Below are positions 7,205 through 15,699 of a stretch of 25,472 bases of DNA, piece after piece. Position numbers and translations under genes: made by a program. Source of the stretch: Wohlfahrtiimonas sp. Lineage in GTDB: Bacteria; Pseudomonadota; Gammaproteobacteria; Cardiobacteriales; Wohlfahrtiimonadaceae. The DNA lies in contig JASLHB010000115.1 in the NCBI GenBank assembly GCA_030149965.1, positions 1 to 25,472 of the forward strand, in the 5' to 3' direction. The notes under the pieces are model-generated. The model saw only the letters and a list, made by a program, of their open reading frames with translations, ran no database searches and was not told the DNA's origin. How positions within the stretch are numbered: position 1 is the first letter of the stretch; every line of letters begins with the position of its first letter.

Positions 7205-7224
7205 AGAAAATAGGGAAGACAATT

Positions 7225-8094
7225 ATGAAATTATCTTTAAGTCCAATTTTGTATTGTTGGGAAAAACAGCGCGTTTATGATTTCTATGATCAAGTGAAAA
7301 ATAGCTCTGTGGATATTGTTTATTTAGGTGAAATGGTTTGTGCAAAGCGCCAAGAATTATTGCTGAATGATTGGCTGGAGATTGGCAAAGATTTACAGAA
7401 TCATGGCAAAGAAGTGATTTTGACATCATTAGCATTGGTGGATAGTCCATCGAAATTACTTGATGTGAAAAAGGCTGTGAACAATGGCACATTGAATATT
7501 GAAGCGAATGATTTTGCTGCTGTGAATTTGTGTGTAGAAGCAGGTTTATCATTCACTGCTGGGCACGCTTTGAATTTATATAATGCTGAAGCTTTATCGG
7601 TTATGCTCAGGAATGGGATGAATCGCTGGTGCTTTCCTGTGGAATTATCGTATGAATGGCTCAAAGATATTCGTAAAGTTTGCATGGAAAAAGGCATTTG
7701 GCAGACATTTGAGAAAGAGATTTTAGCTTATGGATATTTGCCATTATCTTATTCGGCAAGATGTTTCACGGCGCGCAATGTTGGCAAGGATAAAGCGGAT
7801 TGTGAGATTGCGTGTTTGCAAGATACCGCAGGAAAGGCTGTGTATACGCAAGAGAATGAACGAATATTCACAATGAATGGCATTCAGATGCAAAGTGGTT
7901 TATGTTACAACTTGATCAATGAATGCAATGATCTGAAAGAATTTGTGGATATCGTTAGATTATCGCCATTGGATGAGAATATTTTCTCTGTGATTGAACA
8001 ATTTCAATCAGTGATCAATGGCGATCAATCTCATTATCCTTTGCATACAAATGAATGCTCAGGATTTTGGTCTGGTGAAGCTGGGATGCGATAA
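7225..8094 (+). CDS. ubiV: O2-independent ubiquinone hydroxylation protein UbiV (U32 family)
   Basis: Second subunit of the UbiU-UbiV Fe-S complex, 289 aa from the ATG at 7225. A GTG at 7195 would overlap ubiU and add ten residues. With the ATG start, the cluster-binding cysteines fall at 39 (GEMVCAKRQELL), 180 (YSARCFTARN), 193 and 197 (ADCEIACLQD), exactly the numbering of the E. coli protein. That supports both the identity and the start. A GGGAAG stretch lies upstream as a modest SD. The gene is 20 bases after ubiU and co-transcribed with it. Its stop is 23 bases from the convergent 8118-8672 gene, with no obvious hairpin terminator between them. Confidence 0.95.
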   Translation: MKLSLSPILYCWEKQRVYDFYDQVKNSSVDIVYLGEMVCAKRQELLLNDWLEIGKDLQNHGKEVILTSLALVDSPSKLLDVKKAVNNGTLNIEANDFAAVNLCVEAGLSFTAGHALNLYNAEALSVMLRNGMNRWCFPVELSYEWLKDIRKVCMEKGIWQTFEKEILAYGYLPLSYSARCFTARNVGKDKADCEIACLQDTAGKAVYTQENERIFTMNGIQMQSGLCYNLINECNDLKEFVDIVRLSPLDENIFSVIEQFQSVINGDQSHYPLHTNECSGFWSGEAGMR

Positions 8095-8117
8095 ATCTTT
8101 ATTAGAGAAAGGTCAAC

Positions 8118-8672
8118 TTACCAGCTTTTAAAGTTGGTGAATTTACCACGCCTTGCAAAGAAATCAATACTATCATCAAAAGAGCGATGAATGGCTGATT
8201 TGAATTCTAGAAGTGTATGTTCTTCTTTGTCTAATAATCTTGTGTAATCGGATGATAATTGAGGCAATATATCTTGAATCATAGGATGCATTGTGGTGAA
8301 TCCACTCCATATAATGTCTTCATCAATACCAACTAATCGATTGAGTAATCGCTGATAAAACATTGCAGGACCTAATCCACGAATGAATATGGTGCGATTC
8401 CCAGAATTTGGTACGAGATCTGTAGAAAGCAAATTGGAGATATCATAAATCGTGGATAGACGAAGCTCTTTAGTTAATAGATCAGCGTAGTTTAAGAATT
8501 CATATTGTGCATTTTTGAACTCTTTGATAATTAGCTCAGAGTTAACTTTATATTTTTTATTGGCCAATAAGCCGTAGGTTCTATAAATTGCAGTAAATTG
8601 TTTATCTAAATTTTCTTGTATGATTTTTAATTTGTCTTGATCGCAGAGTACTAATACATTTTTGATCGCCAT
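8118..8672 (-). CDS. Uncharacterised 184-aa protein, paralogue of the gene at 21281
   Basis: I do not recognise this family. It is a soluble, mostly helical-looking protein of 184 aa with no signal peptide or membrane segment. It begins MAIKNVLVLCDQDKLKI, and its best-marked part is about residues 55-120: YEFLNYADLL, LSTIYDISNLL, then FIRGLGPAMFYQRLLNRLVG and IDEDI. The protein at 21281-21829 has the same order of motifs (FEFYNFSDEF, LSTLYYLSRIF, KGFAHALLYQQVLKHLLG, LNEEL), by eye at roughly 30% identity with one single-residue gap. The two are diverged paralogues. The ATG at 8672 has AGAGG 7 bases upstream; the ATG at 8687 overlaps that SD and is rejected. A minus-strand TATAAT lies at 8721-8726. 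It is convergent with ubiV and lies beside the TonB-dependent receptor gene, neither of which explains its function. Confidence 0.75.
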   Translation of the reverse strand: MAIKNVLVLCDQDKLKIIQENLDKQFTAIYRTYGLLANKKYKVNSELIIKEFKNAQYEFLNYADLLTKELRLSTIYDISNLLSTDLVPNSGNRTIFIRGLGPAMFYQRLLNRLVGIDEDIIWSGFTTMHPMIQDILPQLSSDYTRLLDKEEHTLLEFKSAIHRSFDDSIDFFARRGKFTNFKSW

Positions 8673-8720
8673 TGTGTAACCTCTCATTGTGTTTTATGTC
8701 GTAGAGAATTATGTGAAATG

Positions 8721-8726
8721 ATTATA
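8721..8726 (-). promoter_or_regulatory. Possible -10 of the 8118-8672 gene
   Basis: ATTATA on the + strand reads TATAAT on the minus strand, 49 bases upstream of the ATG. There is no convincing -35 at 16-18 bp, so this is a weak call. Confidence 0.35.
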
Positions 8727-8803
8727 AAGTGTTTTTGTATCTGAGAAATATTAATGTAATTTTATATTGATATTGGTTAATTTTTGTTAACCGAAATAGA
8801 TGT

Positions 8804-8828
8804 AAAAAAGCGCTATTTATAGCGCTTT
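8804..8828 (-). terminator. Terminator of the TonB-dependent receptor gene
   Basis: Stem AAAGCGCTA (8807-8815) with TAGCGCTTT (8820-8828) and a TTTA loop. The A run at 8804-8809 gives six U residues on the minus-strand transcript. It lies about 30 bases beyond the receptor stop. Confidence 0.8.
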
Positions 8829-8859
8829 CATAAAGTAATCAATATCAATAATATTGATA

Positions 8860-10863
8860 TTAGAAATCGATACTAACACCAACCCAATAACGACGGCCAT
8901 CTAAATGTTTGCCATAGTCGCTATATCTTACTTTCTTATTGCCAACATTATAAATACCTGCAAATGCACTGACATCTTTATCAAATTTATACGAAGCACC
9001 AATGTCCGCAATTGTATAACCTGAATATTGATAGCCCATTGGTTTGCCAACAGCTTTTGGACTCATTTCAGTTTCTTTGCTGCGATAGTTTAATTGTGTC
9101 CATAAGTTTAATTTTTCAGTGGTTTGCCAATCTGCATGAATGTTGAAAACGTGCTTAGGTAAACGATTCAATGGCATTCCTTGATATTGACCGCTTTTTT
9201 GTTCTGTTTCAGTATATGTATAGCTTGATGATAATTTCACAGTTTCAATTGGCGACCATTGTGCCGCTAATTCAATACCTTTTAGTTCAGCGTTATTAAC
9301 ATTGTAATAAGTACTGATATATCTATAGCCTTGGCAATTTTCGCATAAACGAATTTCATCAATTTTATCTTTAAACTTCGTATAGAACGCAGTTGCATCT
9401 AGATTAATCTGATCATTCGGTGAGAAGTTTAAGCTGATTTCATAGTTTGTTGATTTTTCAGCTTTCAAATCAGGATTACCGTACATAATTGCAGCGCCTA
9501 ATGCAGTTACTTGTCCCCATTCTTTAACTGTTTGTCTCAGATTAGGTGCTCTGTAACCACTTGAAATGCCACCTTTTAGTGTCCAAGCATCATCAATGTT
9601 CCAGACTGCATATAATCTTGGTGTTACTTCGCTGCCATATTTTTCATCGTGTTCATAACGAACAGCGCCTGTTAATGCGAAGCTATCAGTAATCCACCAT
9701 TCATCTTCAATGAAAAATGCATAGTTTTTACGATCAATATTAGTGAGCTTGCTGATTTTATTGCTCGTTTGGTCGCTGATTTTTTCATCTCTAAATTGAC
9801 CACCTAAAGTAATGGTATGAGAATCAATTGGAATAATCACATTACCAGATAATTCAGTATTTTTAACAATCATCTGACGCGATTTATTGTCATTTTTCTC
9901 ATGAGATAAAATAATATCAGCAGTAATGCCATTATCAAATTCACCCAAATATCTTAAAGAAATATTATCTCTTTGATATTTATTCGATGAGTTTTTACCT
10001 TTATTATTAAATGGATCAATAGGATTAACAGAATCACCCACATGACCAAAACGTTTTTGTTGGCCTGTGCCACCTTCTAATTCAAAAGTTTGACCTTTTA
10101 CTGGTACAAAAGTTAATTTACCGCCAATATTTTGCATGTTTTGTTCAGGATAACCTGAGTAAATATGATCTTCTTTACGATGAGAATATTTACCATAAAT
10201 CTGTAATCCTAATGTTTCTTTAATCAGTGGACCATGCAAATAGAATTCAGAATTGCTTGAATTGCCAGCGTCTGAATTGCCTTGGAATGTGGAATCAGTG
10301 CGGAAATTTCCACCCCATTCATCAGCAATTTTCTTAGTAATGATATTCACAACTCCGCCCATTGCGTCGGAACCGTAACGAGATGACATGGGGCCACGAA
10401 TCACTTCAATTTTTTCGATCGCAGCCAATGGTGGAATCCAGCCTTGCTCAATTCCTGCGCCATCGCTGTTTGGACGAGTTTGGCGGGAATTTTGGCGTTT
10501 GCCATCCACTAACATCAACGTATATTGCGGTGCCATGCCACGAATACTAATATCTTGTGATGCGCCGCCGCCAGTAATCACAACGCCTGGAACATCTTTC
10601 AATGCATCTGTTACATCACGAAATGGCGCATTTTTAATATCTTCATTAGAAATCACCGAAATAGATGCAGGCGCACTTTTAACTTCTTGGCTAAAGCCAC
10701 CTGCAGTCACAACAACTTTAGATAAATCAATCGCAGATGAGTTATCAAGCTCTTCATTATTATCTAAGTTATCTACTTGAGCGAGTGAAATAGGTGACAA
10801 TAATGTGATAACAGCACAGGCTAATATGCTTTGTTTAAATCGTTGTGTATTTGATTGTGACAT
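8860..10863 (-). CDS. TonB-dependent outer-membrane siderophore receptor (catecholate/CirA-IrgA-like)
   Basis: Outer-membrane receptor of 667 aa that takes up a ferric ligand with TonB energy. It has a signal peptide of about 28 residues ending in SLA before QVDN, and a TonB box DLSKVVVTAGG near residue 47. The plug follows at about 60-190 with ISIRGMAPQYTLMLVDGKRQ, NSRQTRPNSDGAGIEQGWIP, AIEKIEVIRGPMSSRYGSD and GGVVNIITKK. The 22-strand barrel ends in the terminal phenylalanine of YWVGVSIDF. The plug wording resembles CirA/IrgA/FepA catecholate receptors, but the ligand cannot be read from sequence. There is AAGGA before the ATG. A 7-1-7 Fur palindrome overlaps the predicted promoter, so iron repression is likely. 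It is single-gene, with its own terminator and no siderophore or TonB genes nearby. Confidence 0.93.
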   Translation of the reverse strand: MSQSNTQRFKQSILACAVITLLSPISLAQVDNLDNNEELDNSSAIDLSKVVVTAGGFSQEVKSAPASISVISNEDIKNAPFRDVTDALKDVPGVVITGGGASQDISIRGMAPQYTLMLVDGKRQNSRQTRPNSDGAGIEQGWIPPLAAIEKIEVIRGPMSSRYGSDAMGGVVNIITKKIADEWGGNFRTDSTFQGNSDAGNSSNSEFYLHGPLIKETLGLQIYGKYSHRKEDHIYSGYPEQNMQNIGGKLTFVPVKGQTFELEGGTGQQKRFGHVGDSVNPIDPFNNKGKNSSNKYQRDNISLRYLGEFDNGITADIILSHEKNDNKSRQMIVKNTELSGNVIIPIDSHTITLGGQFRDEKISDQTSNKISKLTNIDRKNYAFFIEDEWWITDSFALTGAVRYEHDEKYGSEVTPRLYAVWNIDDAWTLKGGISSGYRAPNLRQTVKEWGQVTALGAAIMYGNPDLKAEKSTNYEISLNFSPNDQINLDATAFYTKFKDKIDEIRLCENCQGYRYISTYYNVNNAELKGIELAAQWSPIETVKLSSSYTYTETEQKSGQYQGMPLNRLPKHVFNIHADWQTTEKLNLWTQLNYRSKETEMSPKAVGKPMGYQYSGYTIADIGASYKFDKDVSAFAGIYNVGNKKVRYSDYGKHLDGRRYWVGVSIDF

Positions 10864-10917
10864 GATTTTCCTTACGAGAATAAATGCAAAAGTTAGGCAA
10901 ATGTTTATAATTACAAT

Positions 10918-10932
10918 TGATAATTATTATCA
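10918..10932 (-). promoter_or_regulatory. Fur box (perfect 7-1-7 palindrome) of the receptor gene
   Basis: TGATAAT-T-ATTATCA is a perfect 7-1-7 inverted repeat identical in both arms to the Fur core. Taken as a 19-mer from 10919, it matches 14 of 19 of the classical Fur box. It covers the -10 hexamer predicted at 10923-10928, 55 bases upstream of the receptor ATG. Confidence 0.88.
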
Positions 10933-10950
10933 TTTAAAATTAATAGTCAA
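10923..10950 (-). promoter_or_regulatory. Predicted sigma-70 promoter of the receptor gene
   Basis: On the minus strand, -35 TTGACT (10945-10950, 5 of 6) and -10 AATAAT (10923-10928, 5 of 6) are separated by 16 bp. The predicted start is near 10916. The -10 is buried in the Fur palindrome. Confidence 0.6.
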
Positions 10951-11098
10951 ATATGTATTTGTCTTATATGCTAATGGGAATCTATAATTTTTGAGTATGA
11001 ATAGATTTAATTTTATTGATTATCAATATGTAATGAGCCATTTTGATGAATGACTCGATGTATAAATAAACTACTAATTGTGATTAATATTTGGGCAA

Positions 11099-11119
11099 TT
11101 TTGTCAATATTTTGTCAAT
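11099..11119 (+). repeat. Two tandem TTTTGTCAAT repeats upstream of the dehydrogenase promoter
   Basis: TTTTGTCAAT occurs at 11099-11108 and again at 11110-11119, an 11-bp period that puts both copies on the same DNA face. They end 10 bp before the predicted -35 (11130). A direct-repeat activator site is the simplest reading; the regulator is unknown. Confidence 0.6.
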
Positions 11120-11129
11120 GATATGAAGT

Positions 11130-11158
11130 TTGTACCCAAGCAGTTTATTCGCTATGAT
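11130..11158 (+). promoter_or_regulatory. Predicted promoter of the alcohol dehydrogenase
   Basis: Weak -35 TTGTAC (11130-11135), a 17-bp spacer and -10 TATGAT (11153-11158, 5 of 6). The start would be near 11165, giving a leader of about 50 bases. The poor -35 and upstream direct repeats suggest activator dependence. Confidence 0.45.
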
Positions 11159-11215
11159 GTTTAGATCTTGAGCCATTCAAGTCGATTACTTTATAACTCT
11201 TATGGAGAATTAGTG

Positions 11216-12297
11216 ATGCAAAAAACAATGAAAGCAATGGTTTATTATGGTGCTGATGATTTACGTTTTGAAGATCGTCCAGTACCACAAATTTTAGAAC
11301 CAACAGATGCAATAATAAAATTAACAACGACAACAATATGTGGCACTGATCTTGGCATTATGAAAGGGAAGAATCCTGAAATTGCAGAGACAGCAAAAGA
11401 AAAACAGGTAGTTTTAATGGGCGCATTCTAGGACATGAAGGCGTTGGTATTATCGAAGAAGTCGGCAGTGCAGTTAAGAATTTTAAAAAAGGTGATAAAG
11501 TCATCATTTCTTGTGTGAGTCGCTGTGGTACTTGTGAAAACTGTCAGAAACAATTGAATGCCCACTGTAGAAATGGCGGTGGTTGGATTATGGGATACAT
11601 GATTGATGGTACGCAGGCTGAATATGTTAGAACGCCTTTTGCAGATACATCTTTGTATCATCTACCTGAAAATTTAGCAGAAGACGTTGCTGTATTATTA
11701 TCGGATGCTTTGCCAACATCACATGAAATTGGTGTGCAATATGGTGATGTTCAACCAGGAGATACAGTTGCAATTGTTGGCGCAGGACCAATTGGAATGG
11801 CTGCATTACTGACAGCACAATTATATTCACCAAGTGAAATCATTGTGGTGGATATGGATGAAAATCGCTTGCAGATGGCTTTAGAAATGGGTGCAACCAA
11901 AATTATTAATTCTGCAACAGAAGAGCCCATTGCGAATATTTTGAAAATGACAAATGGTCGTGGCGTTGATTGCGCAATAGAGGCTGTTGGTATTCTGCAA
12001 ACTTGGGATGTATGTCAGCATGTGGTGAAAGAAGGTGGAAATATTGCTAACGTTGGTGTTCACGGTCAAGCTGTAAGTTTTGCATTGGAAAAATTGTGGA
12101 TTAAAAACTTAAAAATTACAACTGGTTTAGTGAATGCAAACACAACAGATATGCTTTTAAAAACGTGCTGTTCTGGTAAATTACCATTGGATAAGATGAT
12201 TACTCATCACTTTAAATTTGGTGAATTGGAGCATGCTTATAAAGTGTTTAAGAATGCAGCAGATGAAAAAGCTATGAAGGTCATTATTAATTATTAA
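11216..12297 (+). pseudogene. Zinc-dependent alcohol dehydrogenase, frameshifted near codon 63
   Basis: Medium-chain zinc alcohol dehydrogenase in two frames: 11216-11431 and, in the next frame, about 11404-12297. The first part has TTICGTDLGIMKGKNPEIAE with the catalytic-zinc cysteine, then runs off into a stop at 11429-11431. The second frame resumes with GRILGHEGVGIIEEVGSAV (the GHE motif), a structural-zinc cluster CGTCENCQKQLNAHC, and the NAD-binding VAIVGAGPIGMAALLTAQ. One extra A in the AAAAA run at 11400-11404 would restore a single frame of 360 aa, normal for the family. Apart from the indel both halves look intact, so this is a very recent lesion, a homopolymer sequencing error, or slippage. 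The substrate cannot be told. The ATG has GGAG 8 bases upstream. Confidence 0.88.
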
Positions 12298-12331
12298 TTA
12301 TTAATTTGAATTTGTAATATTCAGACATAAA

Positions 12332-12357
12332 AAAGCGGAATCATATGATTCCGCTTT
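12332..12357. terminator. Bidirectional terminator between the dehydrogenase and alaS
   Basis: A perfect 26-bp palindrome (AAAGCGGAATCAT and its complement). The A run to its left gives a U tract on the minus strand, making it a good alaS terminator. On the + strand only three T residues follow, so it is weaker for the dehydrogenase. Confidence 0.75.
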
Positions 12358-12387
12358 CATGATTGTTAGCTAATCAGCTTAAGATGA

Positions 12388-14994
12388 TTAGATTTTATCT
12401 TGAATCCATGCTTTAGCAGCGTCTAATGCTTCTGCAACTTTTTCACCGTGTTGACCACCAGCAGTTGCTGAATCAGGACGACCGCCGCCTTTACCACCAA
12501 CGATTGCTGCTGCAACATTCACAAAGTCACCAGCTTTAACTTTTGCAGTTAAAGATTTTTCGATCGCAGCCACAAGTGTTGCTTTACCATCGAGGGCAGA
12601 ACCCAATAAAACGATGCCTTGTGATTGATCACGCAATTTATCAGCCAATTCGCGCAGTAATTTTGTTTCAACCTCAGGCACAGAGGCGATGATTACTTTC
12701 GTACCATTGATCTCTAATGCTTGTGCTAAAAGCTCATCACTTGCCGCCAATGCTAATTTAGATTTTGCTTGTGATAATGCTTTTTCTGCAGCTTTTAAGT
12801 CCACCAATGTTTGGTTAACTTTAGTGCTTAATTGCTCTGGTGTTGATTTAAGGACATCAGATAACTCAGCCACTAATGTTTCTTGTGATTGTGTTAATGC
12901 CAATGCATGTAAACCTGTGGTTGCTTCAATACGGCGAACACCTGATGCAATCCCTGTTTCATAAAGAATCTTGAATGGACCAATATCGCCAGTGCGAGCA
13001 ACGTGTGTACCACCACATAACTCTAATGAATCACCCATTTCAACGACGCGAACTTCATCGCCATATTTTTCACCAAAGAGGGCCATTGCGCCTTTTTCTT
13101 TAGCAGCATCAATTGGCATAACTTCGATTTCTACAGGATTATTCGCAATGATTGCAGCATTTACATGCCATTCGATTTGTTGCAACATTTCAAGTGAAAT
13201 AGATGAGTTGTGAGAGAAGTCAAAACGTAAGCGGTTATAAGTCACCATAGAACCTTTTTGTTCTACGTGATCACCAACGATTTCTTGCAATGCTTTGTGT
13301 AATAGATGCGTTGCAGAGTGGTTTTTACGGATGTCATTGCGGTAGCTTTCATCGATTTTAGCGTGCACTTGGTCCGCTTTTTTCAATGAACCTTTCGCCA
13401 TATGACCCACATGTAAAATGGCATCACCTTGCTTTCTTGTATCTTCTACGATGAATATGTTATCGCCCATTGCGATCGCACCATGGTCACCCACTTGGCC
13501 ACCAGATTCCGCATAGAAAGGTGTGCGTTCAAGAACGATGATACCGTGCTCACCTTCATTCAGTGCAGCAACCAATTCACCCTCTTTAGCGGTTTCTAAA
13601 ATTACTGTATCCAAATGATTTTCAGAGTAACCCACGAACTCAACAGGTTTATCTAAATCAATCGTGATGGTTTTCTCTGCGCTGAATTGGTTAGCAGCAC
13701 GTGCTCTCGCACGCTGTTCTTCCATACAAGCATCAAAACCATCCATGTCTAATTCTAAACCTTGCTCACGTGCGATGTCGTTTGTGAGGTCAACAGGGAA
13801 GCCATAAGTATCATAGAGTTTGAATGTTGTTTCACCAGAGATGATTTTAGCGCCATTCAATGCTTTGATGTCTGACTCTAAAAGTTTTAAACCGTGCTCT
13901 AATGTTTCAGCAAAACGTTTTTCTTCTTGTTCGATCACAGATGCAATGTGTGCTTCTTTTTCGATCGATTCAGGGTAAGCATCACCCATTTCTTTGGCAA
14001 GCGTTGCCACCAATGTATTAATGAAGATGCCTTTTTGGCCCAACTTGTAACCATGACGAATCGCACGACGAATAATACGACGCAATACATAGCCACGGCC
14101 TTCGTTAGAAGGTAAAACACCATCCGCAATTAAGAAAGATACTGAACGAATATGATCACTGATCACTTTCAATGAGTTGTGTTCAAGATCTGTTGTGTTC
14201 GTTGATTTCGCAGCAGCTTTAATCAACGCTTGGAATAAGTCGATTTCATAGTTGCTGTGAACATCTTGTAATACTGCTGATAAACGCTCTAAGCCCATAC
14301 CAGTATCTACAGATGGTTTTGGTAATGGATGTAAAACGCCCGCTTCATCGCGGTTAAATTGCATGAATACTAAGTTCCAGATTTCCATGAAACGATCGCC
14401 ATCTTCTTCAGCTGATCCAGGAGGACCGCCCCAGATGTGATCACCGTGGTCATAGAAAATCTCAGAGCAAGGACCACAAGGACCTGTATCACCCATTTGC
14501 CAGAAGTTATCTGAGCTGCCATCTTCTTTTAAGCCAATGCGAATGATGCGCGCTTCAGGCACACCAATGTCATCACGCCAGATGTTGAATGCTTCATCAT
14601 CGTTATGGAATACCGTGACTGTTAATTTATCTGCAGGGAAACCATAAACTTTCGTTAACAATTCCCATGCAAATTCGATGGCATCTTTCTTGAAATAATC
14701 GCCGAAACTAAAGTTCCCCAACATTTCAAAGAAAGTATGGTGACGCGCTGTAAAACCTACGTTTTCTAAGTCATTGTGCTTACCACCGGCACGCACACAG
14801 CGTTGTGATGTTGTGGCACGAACGTAGTTGCGTTTTTCCGCACCTAAAAAGAGATCTTTGAATTGGTTCATCCCAGCATTTGTGAATAAAAGCGTAGGGT
14901 CCTTGTGTGGAACCAATGAACTTGAGGAAACTTCTGTATGTCCTTTGGAGATAAAGAAGTCTAAAAATTTACGGCGTATTTCAGTAGTTTTCAT
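12388..14994 (-). CDS. alaS: Alanyl-tRNA synthetase
   Basis: Charges tRNA-Ala in the cytoplasm. The protein is 868 aa (E. coli AlaS is 876 aa) and appears complete. The class II catalytic domain is at about 1-450, with TEIRRKFLDFFISKGH at the start, the motif 2 region TTSQRCVRAGGKHNDLENVG, and GLERLSAVLQ near 235. The editing domain has the zinc-binding HSATHLLH near 559-566 and CGGTHVARTGDIG near 662. The C-Ala domain ends with GGKGGGRPDSATAGG. The ATG at 14994 lacks a clear SD. It lies 29 bases downstream of leuD, so leuC-leuD-alaS may form one transcript. A hairpin terminator follows at 12332-12357. Confidence 0.98.
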   Translation of the reverse strand: MKTTEIRRKFLDFFISKGHTEVSSSSLVPHKDPTLLFTNAGMNQFKDLFLGAEKRNYVRATTSQRCVRAGGKHNDLENVGFTARHHTFFEMLGNFSFGDYFKKDAIEFAWELLTKVYGFPADKLTVTVFHNDDEAFNIWRDDIGVPEARIIRIGLKEDGSSDNFWQMGDTGPCGPCSEIFYDHGDHIWGGPPGSAEEDGDRFMEIWNLVFMQFNRDEAGVLHPLPKPSVDTGMGLERLSAVLQDVHSNYEIDLFQALIKAAAKSTNTTDLEHNSLKVISDHIRSVSFLIADGVLPSNEGRGYVLRRIIRRAIRHGYKLGQKGIFINTLVATLAKEMGDAYPESIEKEAHIASVIEQEEKRFAETLEHGLKLLESDIKALNGAKIISGETTFKLYDTYGFPVDLTNDIAREQGLELDMDGFDACMEEQRARARAANQFSAEKTITIDLDKPVEFVGYSENHLDTVILETAKEGELVAALNEGEHGIIVLERTPFYAESGGQVGDHGAIAMGDNIFIVEDTRKQGDAILHVGHMAKGSLKKADQVHAKIDESYRNDIRKNHSATHLLHKALQEIVGDHVEQKGSMVTYNRLRFDFSHNSSISLEMLQQIEWHVNAAIIANNPVEIEVMPIDAAKEKGAMALFGEKYGDEVRVVEMGDSLELCGGTHVARTGDIGPFKILYETGIASGVRRIEATTGLHALALTQSQETLVAELSDVLKSTPEQLSTKVNQTLVDLKAAEKALSQAKSKLALAASDELLAQALEINGTKVIIASVPEVETKLLRELADKLRDQSQGIVLLGSALDGKATLVAAIEKSLTAKVKAGDFVNVAAAIVGGKGGGRPDSATAGGQHGEKVAEALDAAKAWIQDKI

Positions 14995-15023
14995 AGAAAG
15001 TAACAGTTTTGGTCAAATAAGAA

Positions 15024-15689
15024 TTATAGGGAATGATCCATAAAAACCCATGGCGTTTTTTGTTTCATTCGCGCTTCATAAGCTTTAATATCATCTGTAT
15101 GTTGAAGAGTTAAGCCGATATCGTCAAAACCATTGAGGAGACAATATTTGCGGAACTCATCCACATTAAAATCAAACGGAGAGTGTAATGCTTCACCTGC
15201 AAGTTTACAAATTACTTGCTGAGAAGGGAGGTCGATCTCGATCTCTAAACCCTCGTGTTTCTGAATCAATTGGATGATTATATCAACTTCTTGAGCAGAG
15301 AGCACAATGGGTAATACACCATTTTTAAAGCAGTTATTAAAGAAGATGTCAGAATAACTTGGTGCAATGATGGATCTAAAGCCATAGTCATCGAGCGCCC
15401 ATACAGCATGCTCACGAGATGAACCACAACCAAAGTTTTCACGGGCAACTAAGATAGACGCATCCGCAAAGCGTGGTTGGTTTAACTCAAAGTCCATATT
15501 TTTAGGACGGTTTGAATTATCCATGCCTGGCTCACCAAAATCAAGGTAACGCCATTCATCAAATAGATTCACACCGAATCCTGAACGTTTGATGGATTTT
15601 AAAAATTGTTTAGGGATGATCGCATCGGTATCAATGTTCGGGCGATCGATCGCAACAGCAATGCCTTGGTGTGTTGTGAATTTTTTCAT
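15024..15689 (-). CDS. leuD: 3-isopropylmalate dehydratase, small subunit
   Basis: Swivel-domain subunit of isopropylmalate isomerase, which converts 2- to 3-isopropylmalate in leucine synthesis together with LeuC. The protein is 221 aa, a little longer than E. coli LeuD (201 aa). Typical motifs are DRPNIDTDAIIPKQFLKSIK near residue 17, LVARENFGCGSSREHAVWAL near 80-100 and FFNNCFKNGVLPIVL near 125. The ATG has AAGGAG 6 bases upstream. It starts 10 bases after the leuC stop. Confidence 0.96.
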   Translation of the reverse strand: MKKFTTHQGIAVAIDRPNIDTDAIIPKQFLKSIKRSGFGVNLFDEWRYLDFGEPGMDNSNRPKNMDFELNQPRFADASILVARENFGCGSSREHAVWALDDYGFRSIIAPSYSDIFFNNCFKNGVLPIVLSAQEVDIIIQLIQKHEGLEIEIDLPSQQVICKLAGEALHSPFDFNVDEFRKYCLLNGFDDIGLTLQHTDDIKAYEARMKQKTPWVFMDHSL

Positions 15690-15699
15690 TATGATCTCC

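Larger units (their letters stand above)
10864..11215. other. 352-bp divergent intergenic region between the TonB receptor and the dehydrogenase
   Basis: This is the longest gene-free stretch in the window. It holds the Fur-controlled receptor promoter on the left (10918-10950) and a tandem repeat plus promoter for the dehydrogenase on the right (11099-11158). Between them is AT-rich sequence with one small palindrome, TTGATTATCAA (11016-11026), of unknown meaning. I see no RNA gene or coding frame with an SD in it. Confidence 0.7.

Noticed and set aside
7195..7224. GTG start for ubiV overlapping the end of ubiU
   Set aside because: The ATG at 7225 restores the conserved cysteine numbering (39, 180, 193, 197) of UbiV.
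8841..8861. Inverted repeat AATATCAAT-AAT-ATTGATATT at the receptor stop codon
   Set aside because: It is a perfect 9-3-9 repeat but wholly AT-type, overlaps the stop codon and sits next to a proper terminator. The same 9-mer recurs at 8766, as expected in AT-rich DNA, so I do not claim a function.
10362..10780. Plus-strand open frames inside the TonB receptor gene
   Set aside because: They are antisense shadows of a clear, full-length receptor; no SD and no recognisable domains. The same applies to other overlapping frames in rpoH, gor, pitA, alaS, secA, metQ and metI.
11016..11026. TTGATTATCAA as an FNR or second Fur site
   Set aside because: The arms are separated by one base rather than four, so it is not an FNR box. 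It has only five-base arms, too little for a Fur call.
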